Shown here in pieces: positions 1-10,243 of a stretch of DNA of 64,000 nucleotides. Both the position numbers and the translations under genes were made by a program. Positions within the stretch are counted from its first letter, which is position 1; every line of letters begins with the position of its first letter. The DNA is from Actinomycetota bacterium. Its GTDB lineage: Bacteria > Actinomycetota > Acidimicrobiia > Acidimicrobiales > Ilumatobacteraceae. The stretch is taken from positions 1 through 64,000 of the forward strand of contig JACQZZ010000001.1 in NCBI GenBank assembly GCA_016213625.1, read 5' to 3'. The notes under the pieces were generated by a model that made no database searches, was not told the origin of the DNA, and saw only the letters and a program-made list of their open reading frames with translations.

Positions 1-1
1 G

Positions 2-751
2 GATTCGTTCCGGCCGCGTCCGCGCGTCGAAGTCCTTCCGCAGCGGGTGGAGGCCGGCCCCGGCGATCGATCGCTGCGGGTGAAGTTCCCCGATCCTCCC
101 AAGTGCGGTGCCACGGTCATCACCGCCACCCACCTGTCGAAGGCGTACGGCGGCCCGCCCATCTTCGAGGACGTCTCGTTCGACCTCGGCCGCGGCGAGC
201 GCCTGTTGGTGCTCGGCCTGAACGGTGCGGGCAAGACCAGCCTGCTGCGCATCCTCTCCGGCGAGACCGAGGCCAACCTCGGCGACTTCCGCTTCGGGCA
301 CGAGGTGCAGTCGGGGTACTACGCGCAGGAGCACGACAACCTGCGCACCGATCAGAGCCTGCTCGACAACCTCCGCGCCGAGGTGCCGCCGGGCCTGATC
401 TACACAGAGACTCAGCTGCGTGCGCTGCTCGGCATGATGGGCCTCAGCGGCGACAAGGTGCACCAGCAGAGCGGCACCCTGTCAGGCGGTGAGAAGACGA
501 AGCTCGCACTGGCCATGCTGATGGTCGGCCGCAACAACCTGCTGCTGCTCGACGAGCCCACCAACAACCTCGACCCGCCCAGCCGTGAGTCCGTCGCGTC
601 GGCGCTCAGCGACTGGAAGGGCGCCATCATCTTCGTCAGCCACGACACCGAGTTCGTCGAGCGACTGTCGCCCACCAAGGTGCTCCTGTTGCCCGACGGG
701 CAGCTCGACTACTTCAACGAGGACTGGCTCGAACTGGTCTCACTCGCGTGA
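2..751 (+). CDS. ABC-F family ATP-binding protein, C-terminal half (5' partial)
   Basis: The reading frame is open to the left window edge, so this is the end of a larger gene. The visible part is a basic, proline-rich linker followed by a complete second nucleotide-binding domain: Walker A GLNGAGKTS, signature LSGGEKTKLAL, Walker B LLLLDEPTNNLD and the switch-histidine motif FVSHD. There are no membrane segments. The doubled soluble ATPase with the NNLD Walker B is typical of ABC-F proteins (EttA/Uup/antibiotic-resistance type) that act on ribosomes. Which subfamily cannot be said without the first domain. A GTG at 47 could be mistaken for the start, but upstream codons continue in frame. 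The stop overlaps the region just before the next gene. Confidence 0.85.
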   Translation, partial: DSFRPRPRVEVLPQRVEAGPGDRSLRVKFPDPPKCGATVITATHLSKAYGGPPIFEDVSFDLGRGERLLVLGLNGAGKTSLLRILSGETEANLGDFRFGHEVQSGYYAQEHDNLRTDQSLLDNLRAEVPPGLIYTETQLRALLGMMGLSGDKVHQQSGTLSGGEKTKLALAMLMVGRNNLLLLDEPTNNLDPPSRESVASALSDWKGAIIFVSHDTEFVERLSPTKVLLLPDGQLDYFNEDWLELVSLA

Positions 752-753
752 GG

Positions 754-759
754 TACGGT
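754..759 (+). promoter_or_regulatory. -10 box TACGGT, near-leaderless promoter
   Basis: A TANNNT hexamer ends 9 nt before ATG 769, placing the expected transcription start almost at the start codon. It supports ATG 769 over the upstream in-frame GTG 748. Confidence 0.35.
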
Positions 760-768
760 GCGCTTCCT

Positions 769-1686
769 ATGCGCATCGGATCCATGAGCAACGCCATCAA
801 CGGTGGCACCATCGACGACATCGTGAACGAGGCTCGCGCCGCCAAGGAGTCGGGGGCGCACACGTTCTGGTCGTCGCAGATCTTCGGCCACGACGCCCTC
901 ACCGCGTTGGCCATCGTCGGTCGCGAGGTGCCCGGCATCGAGCTCGGCACGGCCGTGGTGCCCACCTACCCGCGTCACCCGTGGGTGATGGCGCAGCAGG
1001 CACTCAGCACCATCGCCGCCATCAACAGCCGCGGCGACGGTGGCCTGTGCCTCGGCATCGGCCTGTCGCACAAGATCGTGGTGGAGAGCATGTGGGGCCT
1101 GTCCTACGCCAAGCCCGTACGTCACCTCCGTGAGTACCTGTCGGTGTTGATGCCGCTCCTCGAGGGCCAGCCAGTGCAGTTCCAGGGCGAGGAGTATCGA
1201 GTGCAGGGCGCGCTCGCCGCGGTGGGCAGCAGCCGTCCGTCGGTGGTGGTGGCGGCCCTCGGCCCGCAGATGTTGCGGGTCACGGGCGAACTGGCCGACG
1301 GCACCAGCACGTGGTGCGTCGGGCCGAAGACCCTGTCCGAGCTCACCATCCCCACCCTGCGCCAGGCGGCGGCCGACGCCGGCCGGCCCGAGCCGCGCGT
1401 CGTGTGTGCGTTGCCCATCGCGGTGACCGACGACGTCGACGGTGCCCGTAAGAAGGCCGCGCAGATCTTCGCGGTGTACGACACGCTCCCCAGCTACAAG
1501 ACGATGATGGACCGCGAGGGCGTCGATGGCCCCGGCGGGCTGGCCATCGTGGGCACCGAGGCCGAGGTGCGCGATCAGGTGAAGGAACTGCAGTCCATCG
1601 GCGTCACCGACTTCAACGCCGGTGTGTTCACCAGCGATCCCGACGAGCTCGCACGCACGCACTCCGTCCTCGCGGAATGGCTGTGA
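769..1686 (+). CDS. LLM class (luciferase-like) F420-dependent oxidoreductase
   Basis: A bacterial luciferase-like TIM-barrel protein of 305 residues. Visible family features are the N-terminal MRIG strand, the FWSSQIFGHDALTALA helix region, GTAVVPTYPRHP, and the GGLCLGIGLSH glycine-rich strand that binds the cofactor phosphate. The pattern matches the actinobacterial F420-dependent subgroup with the PTYPRHP motif; substrate is unknown. ATG 769 is preferred because a -10 box lies just upstream; an in-frame GTG at 748 would overlap the ABC-F stop. Its last 10 bases overlap the following enoyl-CoA hydratase, so the two are probably co-translated. Confidence 0.8.
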   Translation: MRIGSMSNAINGGTIDDIVNEARAAKESGAHTFWSSQIFGHDALTALAIVGREVPGIELGTAVVPTYPRHPWVMAQQALSTIAAINSRGDGGLCLGIGLSHKIVVESMWGLSYAKPVRHLREYLSVLMPLLEGQPVQFQGEEYRVQGALAAVGSSRPSVVVAALGPQMLRVTGELADGTSTWCVGPKTLSELTIPTLRQAAADAGRPEPRVVCALPIAVTDDVDGARKKAAQIFAVYDTLPSYKTMMDREGVDGPGGLAIVGTEAEVRDQVKELQSIGVTDFNAGVFTSDPDELARTHSVLAEWL

Positions 1687-2489
1687 ACGCGCCGCTCCAA
1701 CTGGACCTGCGCGACGGTGTCGCCACCGTCACCATCGACAACCCGCCCATCAACCTGTTCGACCTCGCGCTGTACCTCGCGATGTCGGAGATGGCGCAAC
1801 AGCTCGCGGCCGACCCCGAGGTACGGGTGGTCGTGCTCCGCTCGGCGAACCCCGAGTTCTTCATCGCCCACTTCGACGTCACGCTCATCCAGCACCTCCC
1901 CACCGACGCGGGGATGCCCACGGAGCTGAACGCGTTCCACGCGATGTGCGAGGCGTTCCGCACGATGCCCAAGGCCACCATCGCGGTTGTCGAAGGACGC
2001 GTGGGCGGCGGCGGCAGCGAGCTCGCGCTCAGTTGCGACATGCGTTTCGCCGCACTGGGTCAGGCCGTGTTCAACCAACCGGAGGTCGCGTTGGGCATCC
2101 TGCCCGGCGGCAGCGGCACGGTTCGCCTCCCTCGGCTCATCGGGCGATCACGTGCGCTCGAGGTGATCCTCGGATGCGACGACGTGTCGGCCGAGTTGGC
2201 CGAGCGATGGGGTTGGGTGAATCGGGCGTTGCCGCCCAACGAGCTGTGGCCGTTCGTCGATCGCCTGGCGCGCCGCATCGCCTCGTTCCCTCCGCACGCC
2301 GTGGCGGCGGCCAAAGCGGCGGTGCTGCGGGCCGAGAAGGACGTCGCCGCCGACCTGCTGCTGGAGGGCGGTGCGTTCAACGACACGTTGGGTCACCCGT
2401 CGACGGTCGACGCGTTGGCTGGCTTCATGGCGCGCGGCGGCCAGACCCTCGAGGGCGAGTTGCGCCTCGGAGATCTGGCCGCGGAGTGA
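1677..2489 (+). CDS. enoyl-CoA hydratase/isomerase family protein
   Basis: A crotonase-fold protein of 270 residues. The oxyanion-hole segments are FFIAHFDV and GGGGSELALSCDMRFAA. Both catalytic glutamates of true hydratases are present: one in QPEVALGILPGGSG (equivalent of Glu144 of the rat enzyme) and one in ALEVIL (equivalent of Glu164). It therefore probably hydrates a 2-enoyl-CoA, although the acyl chain is not evident. It overlaps the preceding LLM oxidoreductase by 10 bases. No beta-oxidation partner lies alongside, so the pathway is unassigned. Confidence 0.85.
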   Translation: MAVNAPLQLDLRDGVATVTIDNPPINLFDLALYLAMSEMAQQLAADPEVRVVVLRSANPEFFIAHFDVTLIQHLPTDAGMPTELNAFHAMCEAFRTMPKATIAVVEGRVGGGGSELALSCDMRFAALGQAVFNQPEVALGILPGGSGTVRLPRLIGRSRALEVILGCDDVSAELAERWGWVNRALPPNELWPFVDRLARRIASFPPHAVAAAKAAVLRAEKDVAADLLLEGGAFNDTLGHPSTVDALAGFMARGGQTLEGELRLGDLAAE

Positions 2490-2510
2490 TGCGCGTTCGT
2501 GTCCGGTGGC

Positions 2511-3278
2511 TCACGCCGCCGGGGTGAACGTCCCTTCGAGGTGCCACACGCCGGTGAAGCCGTCGAACGAGCCGCCCACGATGAGGCTGGTCCACTCGAG
2601 CATGTAGACGCCGGTGGCGGGATCGATGGTGCCGGTCGGTGCCGTGCCGGTGCCGTCGGGCTTCGGTGCACCCTGGTTGAAGATGCCCGCGCCGTAGTAG
2701 GCCGTGAAGGCCGACAGGTCGCCCGTCAGCTCACCTGCGGTGGCGGTGACCGACGGTGCGGTGCCCGTCGGGTCGGTGGCGGCGGCGAAGGCCACGGCGA
2801 AGAACGTCACGGGTGCGACGATCCCTCCGGCGAGCCCGTTGCCGGTGGCATCGAACGCCGGGTCGGGCGCGGCCTGGAAGTCACCGGTGATCAAGCCGCC
2901 GTCGGTGCCGGGGGCCAGCAACGAGTAGTTCGTGTCGGCGCAGGCCGAGTCGGCGTTCGGGATGAACGGCCCGTCGGCGGGGGTGCCGCCGGGTTGCACC
3001 ATCTGGAAGTACGAGCCCGACACCGCCGTGCCGTCACACGTGCCCGCATCGATCGCGAACGTGCCCACCAGATCGCCCTCGAACGAGGGCGCTGCATCGG
3101 TGACGGGCACCGTCGTCTCGGCCGCCGCGGCGGTGGTCTCGACGGCTGCGGCGGTGGTCTCGACGGCCGCTGCGGTGGTGTCGCTGGTGGATTCGTCATC
3201 GCTGCACGCCACGGTGAGGAGTGCAAGAGAACCCAGCAACGCGACGGCGAGCCGCGGAGTGTGGGGGTGTGTCTTCAT
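2511..3278 (-). CDS. putative secreted lipoprotein with Ala-Val-Glu-Thr-Thr repeat linker
   Basis: A 255-residue exported protein of unknown function. A signal peptide with lipobox LLTVAC is followed by a low-complexity linker in which AAAVETT-like units repeat three times (about residues 35-60), then a Gly/Pro/Thr-rich beta-type domain. The mature N-terminus at Cys would be lipid-anchored, and the linker would act as a flexible tether. No recognised catalytic motif is seen; a CHRD-type domain was considered but the signature is absent. It lies 16 bases downstream of the repeat-containing membrane protein and is probably in the same operon. Confidence 0.7.
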   Translation of the reverse strand: MKTHPHTPRLAVALLGSLALLTVACSDDESTSDTTAAAVETTAAAVETTAAAAETTVPVTDAAPSFEGDLVGTFAIDAGTCDGTAVSGSYFQMVQPGGTPADGPFIPNADSACADTNYSLLAPGTDGGLITGDFQAAPDPAFDATGNGLAGGIVAPVTFFAVAFAAATDPTGTAPSVTATAGELTGDLSAFTAYYGAGIFNQGAPKPDGTGTAPTGTIDPATGVYMLEWTSLIVGGSFDGFTGVWHLEGTFTPAA

Positions 3279-3294
3279 GTGTCTGACCTCGCTG

Positions 3295-4233
3295 TCAGTT
3301 GGGGGAGGGGGATCGGCGCAGCGCCACGAGTGCGCAGCCGCCGACGAGGAGTCCTGGGACCACGAAGAACCAGGGGAACAGCGGGAACGAGGGCATCGCG
3401 TCCACCGCTTCGAAGTTGTCGATGTTGTCGCTCATCGTGGCGATCATCGGGTTGAACTCGCCCACGATCGTGGGCCACTGCGCGGAGAACTCGGCGATGG
3501 CGGGGAAGTCGTCGGCCTGTCCGCCGGCGGCCTCGTGTGCCGCGATCGCGCCGACACGCAGCTGGCCTTCGCCGCCGCCGAGCGTGACGAAGTAGCCCTG
3601 CACGTTCTGCACCCGCTCGTGGGTCATCATCGGACGGAACGACTCGATCATGTCGCCGCCCTTGGGTGCGCGGGTGAACATCTGGAACACGGCGGGCGCG
3701 GCGACGATCGCCAGGCCGAGCGCGGCGAGTGCCCACAGACCTGCACGTGGTGTCGACCCCTCGCGGCTGCGCCACAGCAGCACACCCGACAGGCCCGCGA
3801 CCATGGCGCCGGGAAGCACGAAGAACCACGGGAACAGCTGGAACGGTGGCAGCGCTGCGACCGCCGCGTAGTTGTCCATGTTGGCGTCCATGCGATCCAG
3901 GAGATCGGTCATGTCGGTGTTGATGGTCACCCACTCGTCGCCCAGCTTCTTGGCGAACAGGAACTGAGTGTCGTACTGCTCGGCCGTCAGTGAGCCACCG
4001 TCGACCACAGCGGTGCGCAGGTCGGCCGACTCGGCGACCGCCCGATCGATGAGATCCATGTAGCCACGGAAGGTGTCGATCTTCTCCTGCTCCATGTACG
4101 GCTCGAAGTCGGCGATCATGTCGCCGCCGAGTGGAGCTCGGTGGAACATCTGGAATGCTGCCGGTGCGGCCATCAGGCCAACTCCGATGATGAGCGCGGT
4201 GAACAGGGGCCACCGCCGTGCACTCGCGGTCAT
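3295..4233 (-). CDS. membrane protein with internal duplication (two repeats of about 150 residues)
   Basis: A 312-residue protein made of two homologous halves. Each half starts with a membrane helix running into an APAxFQMFxRAPxGGDMIxxFxPxM motif (about residues 23-47 and 175-199), continues with a roughly 100-residue polar domain, and ends with PxFxLFPWFFVxPG in a second membrane helix. This gives four membrane segments with two large loops on the same side, presumably outside the cell. The function is unknown; no enzyme motif was found. A good ribosome site (GGGAGG) precedes ATG 4233. It is followed at 16 bases by the lipoprotein gene, so the two products may work together at the cell surface. 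Confidence 0.7.
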   Translation of the reverse strand: MTASARRWPLFTALIIGVGLMAAPAAFQMFHRAPLGGDMIADFEPYMEQEKIDTFRGYMDLIDRAVAESADLRTAVVDGGSLTAEQYDTQFLFAKKLGDEWVTINTDMTDLLDRMDANMDNYAAVAALPPFQLFPWFFVLPGAMVAGLSGVLLWRSREGSTPRAGLWALAALGLAIVAAPAVFQMFTRAPKGGDMIESFRPMMTHERVQNVQGYFVTLGGGEGQLRVGAIAAHEAAGGQADDFPAIAEFSAQWPTIVGEFNPMIATMSDNIDNFEAVDAMPSFPLFPWFFVVPGLLVGGCALVALRRSPSPN

Positions 4234-4282
4234 TCACGACCTCCCGCTTGTGTATGACCTCAGTCAAGTCCTCGGCGCGGGA

Positions 4283-4296
4283 TGCCCCTAGGGGCA
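4283..4296. promoter_or_regulatory. perfect 14-bp palindrome TGCCCCTAGGGGCA
   Basis: A perfect palindrome lies 50 bp upstream of the duplicated membrane protein gene and 25 bp beyond the fumarase stop. It is too short for a strong terminator stem and could be an operator. Closer to the gene, the leftward strand carries TTGACTGAGGTCA, which could be a -35 element. Confidence 0.35.
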
Positions 4297-4320
4297 GAGG
4301 TCACTTCCCGCTGGGCGGCC

Positions 4321-5979
<1,659 letters not shown>

Positions 5980-5985
5980 GTGCTC

Positions 5986-5991
5986 AGGCTA
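5986..5991 (-). promoter_or_regulatory. -10 box TAGCCT of the fumarase gene
   Basis: A TANNNT hexamer on the minus strand ends 6 nt before ATG 5979, consistent with a leaderless start. Confidence 0.45.
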
Positions 5992-6096
5992 CGCCCCCAC
6001 CCGTTTCCACGCCCAACGCCACCCCTCCGGTCCCGCCCCGTCCGCCAGCCCGGCGGTTTCATGTCACCACTTCTTCGGAACGGCTTCATCCCAGTT

Positions 6097-6122
6097 CTGC
6101 GAACCTGTCGCGGCTCCATCAC
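6097..6122 (-). repeat. 26-bp repeat, left copy (inverted)
   Basis: The reverse complement of this segment matches 7201-7226 at 24 of 26 bases, with the common core CCGCGACAGGTTCG. It lies just beyond the 3' end of the DUF559-type gene, while two direct copies lie beyond its 5' end. Confidence 0.75.
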
Positions 6123-6134
6123 GGACTGTCGAGG

Positions 6135-7034
6135 TCACGCCGCGACGATTCCGCTCCTGGCGAGGGTGCGAAGGACGTAGTCCGGGTCGCTGATCACGTC
6201 AGCCGTGGTGAATTCGATCACTTCGAAGCCGTCCTGAATGAGGGCATTGCGGCGACGGGAGTCCTTCTGCCGCTCGCGGTCGCTGACATGGCCGAGCCGG
6301 CCGGAGACCTCGACGACGACATGATCGAAGGCGAAGTCGACGCGGGCGACAAACCGCCCGGAGGATCGATGCACCACCTGGCATCTTGGGCGCGGCAGCT
6401 TGTGGTGTCGCACCAGCGCCAAGAATCGCCGCTCGAGCCGCGACTCGCCACCGGAGTCGAGCAGCAACTCACTCATCAGGGCGACGCCGGGGCGGCCTCG
6501 CTGACGTGTTCGTTCGAGTTCGCGCCGGATCTGTGGCATCGCAGTGCGTCGAGATCGAATCGCCTCATCGATCGCGTCCTCCAGTGCTCGCGCATTGGGA
6601 CGCGTGGAGGCCAGATCGACCAATGCCCTCGCCGCGGTGGTGGTGCGCACCCCGTCCTGCCAGATGATGTGGCGACTGGTCCAGCTGGTCGACGTGTGCA
6701 CGATCATCCAGTTCGCGATCGAGCGGCTTTCTCGAGGAACCAGGAACTCGGCGCGTTCGGGTTCGGGCACGTTGAGCCCCAGCCACCGAAGTGCCGTCAT
6801 GCCGAAGAGTGCGCCCCGTTGGCCCAACCACTGCGCCCCGGCCCGTACCTGCATGTCGAACGTCAACGGTGTCGCCACGTGTCGGAAGTGGTCGGGTGTG
6901 ATCTGCAGCCAGAGTCCGCGCTCCTGGAGCCGGTTCCATCGCTCCCAACTGATCCCATGGGCCCGAACCGCTGCCGAGGTGAGGATGTGGTGGTTTGCCT
7001 GCGCAGTTCGGATCAGTTGGAGTTCGGTGGCCAT
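6135..7034 (-). CDS. AbiEi-like N-terminal domain / DUF559 endonuclease-fold protein
   Basis: About 299 residues. The N-terminal part (about 1-70) resembles the winged-helix region of AbiEi-type antitoxin-like proteins (TAQANHHILTSAAVRAHGIS). The C-terminal part (about 200-299) is a Vsr/DUF559-like nuclease fold: RVDFAFDHVVVEVSGRLGH, then RRRNALIQDGFEVIEFT, with the acidic and E-x-x-G residues expected of the PD-(D/E)XK core. Such proteins are frequent in actinobacteria, often as multi-copy orphan genes. Their role is not established, though phage defence or a transcription-coupled nuclease are the usual guesses. No toxin partner is adjacent. The gene is bracketed by copies of a 26-bp repeat, suggesting cassette-like mobility. 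A GTG at 7043 is an alternative start. Confidence 0.7.
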   Translation of the reverse strand: MATELQLIRTAQANHHILTSAAVRAHGISWERWNRLQERGLWLQITPDHFRHVATPLTFDMQVRAGAQWLGQRGALFGMTALRWLGLNVPEPERAEFLVPRESRSIANWMIVHTSTSWTSRHIIWQDGVRTTTAARALVDLASTRPNARALEDAIDEAIRSRRTAMPQIRRELERTRQRGRPGVALMSELLLDSGGESRLERRFLALVRHHKLPRPRCQVVHRSSGRFVARVDFAFDHVVVEVSGRLGHVSDRERQKDSRRRNALIQDGFEVIEFTTADVISDPDYVLRTLARSGIVAA

Positions 7035-7111
7035 CGCTCTCACTGGGTACGGCCGAATGGCCCGACCGGCAAATTCCCGTCGACCTCGTCATCGTGTGGT
7101 CACCATCCCTG

Positions 7112-7137
7112 GTGATCGCGCCGCGACAGGTTCGACC
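7112..7137 (+). repeat. 26-bp repeat, right copy 1
   Basis: Matches the copy at 7201-7226 at 22 of 26 bases; the core CCGCGACAGGTTCG at 7121-7134 is exact. The two right copies are 89 bp apart in a 226-bp gap that otherwise shows nothing recognisable. Confidence 0.7.
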
Positions 7138-7200
7138 GACGGCGGCACGTGGCGGATAGCCGGGTGTGCCCGACGTGTCCCGCGCGGGTCACCGGGCCTC

Positions 7201-7226
7201 GTGATGGGGCCGCGACAGGTTCGCCG
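7201..7226 (+). repeat. 26-bp repeat, right copy 2
   Basis: Direct repeat of 7112-7137 and near-perfect inverted repeat (24/26) of 6097-6122. It lies 35 bp from the stop codon of hrpB. Confidence 0.75.
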
Positions 7227-7260
7227 GAGGCGGGTCAGCTGGCGAGGTGACGGGAACGGG

Positions 7261-9744
7261 CTACTTGAGGCGTTTGGGGGTGGCGTTGGCGGGGTCGGCG
7301 GGCCATTGGTGTTTGGGATAGCGGCCCGCCATGTCCTTGCGAACGTCGGCCCATGTGCCCGACCAGAAACCGGGGAGGTCGCGCGTGATCTGCACAGGGC
7401 GGTCGGCAGGTGAGAGCAGTTCCAGCGCGACCGCGACTCGTCCGTCGGCGACCGAGGGATGCGTCTTCTGCCCGAACAGGTCCTGCACGCGCACGCTGGC
7501 GGTGGGCACGTCGCGTTCGTAGTCGATGGGCACGCTGCGACCCGATGGCGTGTCGATCGTCGTCGGCGCGAGCTCGGCCAGGCGACTGTTGGTGTCCCAG
7601 TCGAGTCGCGCGGTGAGGAGCATCTCGGTGTCGAGCTTGGCCAGATCGGCCGAGCCAGTGGCGTGCTGGAGAAACGGCGCCAACCAGTCGTCGAGCGCCT
7701 TCACCAGTGCGGCGTCGCTCCAGTCGGGCCACTCGTCGCCGAACGTCCGCCGCAGGAAGGCCACGCGGTGGCGCAGCGCCACGGTGCGGGCGTTCCAGGG
7801 CAGCGCCGCGAGACGCGTGACGCGCACGCGCTCGACCAGTGCAGCAACGGTGTCGTCCCCCGGGCGCGGCGGGCGGATCTGTTCGTCGAGCAGCATGCCG
7901 CCCAGTCGCGTCTCGACCCGTTCGACGAGGTCGTCACGCTGCTTGTCCCACACCAGGCTCACCCGTTGCTCGATCTGATCGGCGAGCGCCTCGATGAGCT
8001 CCTGCGTGTCGAGCGCTGCGCCGATGCGGATCCGCGCCTGGTCGCGCTTGCCGTCGAGGTCGGCGGCCACCACGAATCGCTCGTTGGCGAGCGCGTCGGT
8101 GGGCGGGGTCCACGCCATCGACCCCGTGCGCATCTGGAACTGACCGGGCTGGTTCCGGCGCGCCGCGATGCGATCGGGGTACGCGTGGGCGAGCACCGAG
8201 CCGCAGTGGTCGACGCGTACCGCACCGAGGTCGAGCGACACACCAGCGCGGCGAGCGAGATCGACGGCCCGGTCGTGCACCCGGCGAACGTCGCGTCCGT
8301 CGGCCTGGTCGTGGAAGTGGTGACCGGTGACCACACCGACCCGCAGCGCGAGGTCGGCCGGGAGGTCGTCGGGTCGACCTCGGAACACATCGCGCTCGTC
8401 GAGCAGCGCGGCGATCACACAGGCCAGCCCGCGATCGTGCGCGGGTGCGGCCTCCACCATGCACGCGAGGCGGGGGTGCAGGGGGAGCGAGAGCATGCGG
8501 CGGCCGAGCGGCGTGATGCGGGCGTCGGGGTCGAGCGCGCCGAGCCGTTGCAGCAGCTCCACGCCTTGCTGCAGCGTGCGTGCCGGAGGTCGATCGGCCC
8601 ACGACAGCTGCTCCACCGGTGTGCCCCACGCGGCGATCTCCAGCGCGAACCCGCACAGGTCGACCTGGGTGATCTCGGCCTCGAGGTGGGCGCGTCGGGT
8701 GGTGTGCTCGAGCTTGCTCCACAGCCGGTACGCCGTGCCCGGCTCGACTCGTCCGGCGCGCCCCGCGCGTTGGTCGGCCGAAGCTCGGCTGGTGGCAACG
8801 GTGGTGAGGCGCGTCATGCCGGTGCGCTGGTCGAACCGCGGCACCCGGGCGAGGCCGGCGTCGACCACGATGCGGACACCGTCGACCGTGAGGGACGACT
8901 CCGCGATGTCGGTGCTGAGCACCACCCGTCGGCGACCAGCGGGTGACGGCGCGAGCGCGTGGTCCTGCTCGGCCAGGGTGAGTGCGCCCGCCAGGGGGTA
9001 CACGTCGACGTGCGGAGGCAGTGAGCCCTGCAGCAACGATTGCACTCGACGGATCTCGCCGATGCCAGGGAGGAACACGAGCACGTCGCCCGCCTGTTCG
9101 CGTACGGCACGCTGCACCAGCGACGCCATGGACTCGGCCACTCGGTCCTGCTTGCCCATTGGTGCCCAGACGAGGTCGACGGGGAACAGTCGGCCGTCGC
9201 TGTGGGCGATGGGCGTGTCGGCGCCGAACACCGCCAGGAGGCCTTTCGTGTCGGGCGTGGCCGACATCGCCAGCATGCGCAGATCGGGTCGCACCGTGGC
9301 GCGCGCGTCCAGTGCGAGCGCCAACCCGAGGTCGGTGGGCAGGTTGCGTTCGTGCACCTCGTCGAACACCACCAGTCCGTATCCCTCGAGCGTGGGGTCG
9401 TGCTGCAGCCGGCGTGTGAGCACGCCCTCGGTGACCACTTCGATGCGTGTGCGCGGACCGATGTGGCGTTCGTCCCGGGTCTGGTACCCGACGGTGTCGC
9501 CGACGCGCTCGCCGAGGAGCGAGGCCATTCGTTGCGCGGCCGCTCGGGTGGCGAGTCGACGGGGCTCGAGCATGACGATGCGCTGGTCGCCCAGCCACGG
9601 CTCGTCCTTCAACACCAGCGGTGCGAGCGTGGTCTTGCCCGCCCCGGGCGGCGCGACGAGGATGGCCGACGTGTGCTCGCGCAGCGCCTGCGCGACGACG
9701 GGAAGTGCTTCGAGGACCGGCAGATCCGGCGGCTCGAAGGGCAC
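7261..9744 (-). CDS. hrpB: ATP-dependent helicase HrpB (DEAH-box type)
   Basis: An 827-residue superfamily 2 helicase. Walker A APPGAGKTT at about residues 31-39, the DEVH box VVFDEVHERN near 127, motif III AMSATPD and motif VI SADQRAGRAGR are all present. The long C-terminal region (helicase-associated domain and HrpB-specific extension) gives a length close to the roughly 810 residues of the family. Its cellular substrate is not known. The frame stays open upstream into the next gene, but GTG 9744 is the sensible start because it falls 5 bases after the stop of the thioredoxin-fold gene and gives a normal HrpB N-terminus (VPFEPPDLPVLEALP). The two genes probably form an operon. Confidence 0.92.
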   Translation of the reverse strand: MPFEPPDLPVLEALPVVAQALREHTSAILVAPPGAGKTTLAPLVLKDEPWLGDQRIVMLEPRRLATRAAAQRMASLLGERVGDTVGYQTRDERHIGPRTRIEVVTEGVLTRRLQHDPTLEGYGLVVFDEVHERNLPTDLGLALALDARATVRPDLRMLAMSATPDTKGLLAVFGADTPIAHSDGRLFPVDLVWAPMGKQDRVAESMASLVQRAVREQAGDVLVFLPGIGEIRRVQSLLQGSLPPHVDVYPLAGALTLAEQDHALAPSPAGRRRVVLSTDIAESSLTVDGVRIVVDAGLARVPRFDQRTGMTRLTTVATSRASADQRAGRAGRVEPGTAYRLWSKLEHTTRRAHLEAEITQVDLCGFALEIAAWGTPVEQLSWADRPPARTLQQGVELLQRLGALDPDARITPLGRRMLSLPLHPRLACMVEAAPAHDRGLACVIAALLDERDVFRGRPDDLPADLALRVGVVTGHHFHDQADGRDVRRVHDRAVDLARRAGVSLDLGAVRVDHCGSVLAHAYPDRIAARRNQPGQFQMRTGSMAWTPPTDALANERFVVAADLDGKRDQARIRIGAALDTQELIEALADQIEQRVSLVWDKQRDDLVERVETRLGGMLLDEQIRPPRPGDDTVAALVERVRVTRLAALPWNARTVALRHRVAFLRRTFGDEWPDWSDAALVKALDDWLAPFLQHATGSADLAKLDTEMLLTARLDWDTNSRLAELAPTTIDTPSGRSVPIDYERDVPTASVRVQDLFGQKTHPSVADGRVAVALELLSPADRPVQITRDLPGFWSGTWADVRKDMAGRYPKHQWPADPANATPKRLK

Positions 9745-9749
9745 GCGGG

Positions 9750-10235
9750 TCAGCCCAGGGCGGGCGTGCCGTGGAACGGCGACGGATCGCCGGACTCGGG
9801 GATGACCGGCGCCAGCCACGAGGTGGTGTTGGCGATCTGCTTCGCCACGAGCTTCCACTCGGCGGGATTCCAGCCCTCGGCGGCGGCGACATTGCCGTTG
9901 CCCTGCACGAACACGAGCGCCGGCAGCGTGGCGAGGCCGAGACCCTGCACGAACGTGCGGTCGGGGTCGCAGAACACCATGAACTGCTCGGTGAGCGGGC
10001 CGAGGAACTGCTTTGCCTCGTCGGGACCGCAGGTGACCACGAGGTTCACCCGTACGTCGGCGCCGCGGAACGTGTCGAGCACTCGGGTGGCCGTGTTGAG
10101 CACCCACGAGCTCTCGTTCGTGTAGGGATCCAGCACCACACTGGCCAGGTGGAAGGTGGTGACCCACTCGTGCAGGGGGCGCGACTCGCCCGAGAGAGCA
10201 GTGAGGTTCAGATCGAGCGCAACGGTGCTAGCCAC
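9750..10235 (-). CDS. thioredoxin-fold protein without CxxC
   Basis: A protein of about 161 residues. The order of elements fits a thioredoxin fold: a helix after VTTFHLASVVLDPY, the strand VRVNLVVTCGPDEAKQFL, the strand FMVFCDPD, then GLATLPALVFVQGNG, where TLP is at the place of the conserved cis-proline. The active-site CxxC is missing, so thiol-disulfide exchange is unlikely. GTG 10235 is chosen because a TACCGT -10 box lies 8 nt upstream; the frame upstream of it is unrelated sequence. It is probably co-transcribed with hrpB, and a link with that helicase is speculative. Confidence 0.65.
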   Translation of the reverse strand: MASTVALDLNLTALSGESRPLHEWVTTFHLASVVLDPYTNESSWVLNTATRVLDTFRGADVRVNLVVTCGPDEAKQFLGPLTEQFMVFCDPDRTFVQGLGLATLPALVFVQGNGNVAAAEGWNPAEWKLVAKQIANTTSWLAPVIPESGDPSPFHGTPALG

Positions 10236-10243
10236 GGGTGTGA

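Noticed and set aside
2511..3278. Calling the lipoprotein a CHRD-domain protein
   Set aside because: The beta-rich composition is similar but the conserved CHRD motif could not be found.
9753..10167. An N-terminal extension of HrpB of about 135 residues
   Set aside because: It overlaps the thioredoxin-fold gene in another frame, has no helicase homology, and GTG 9744 gives a normal HrpB start.
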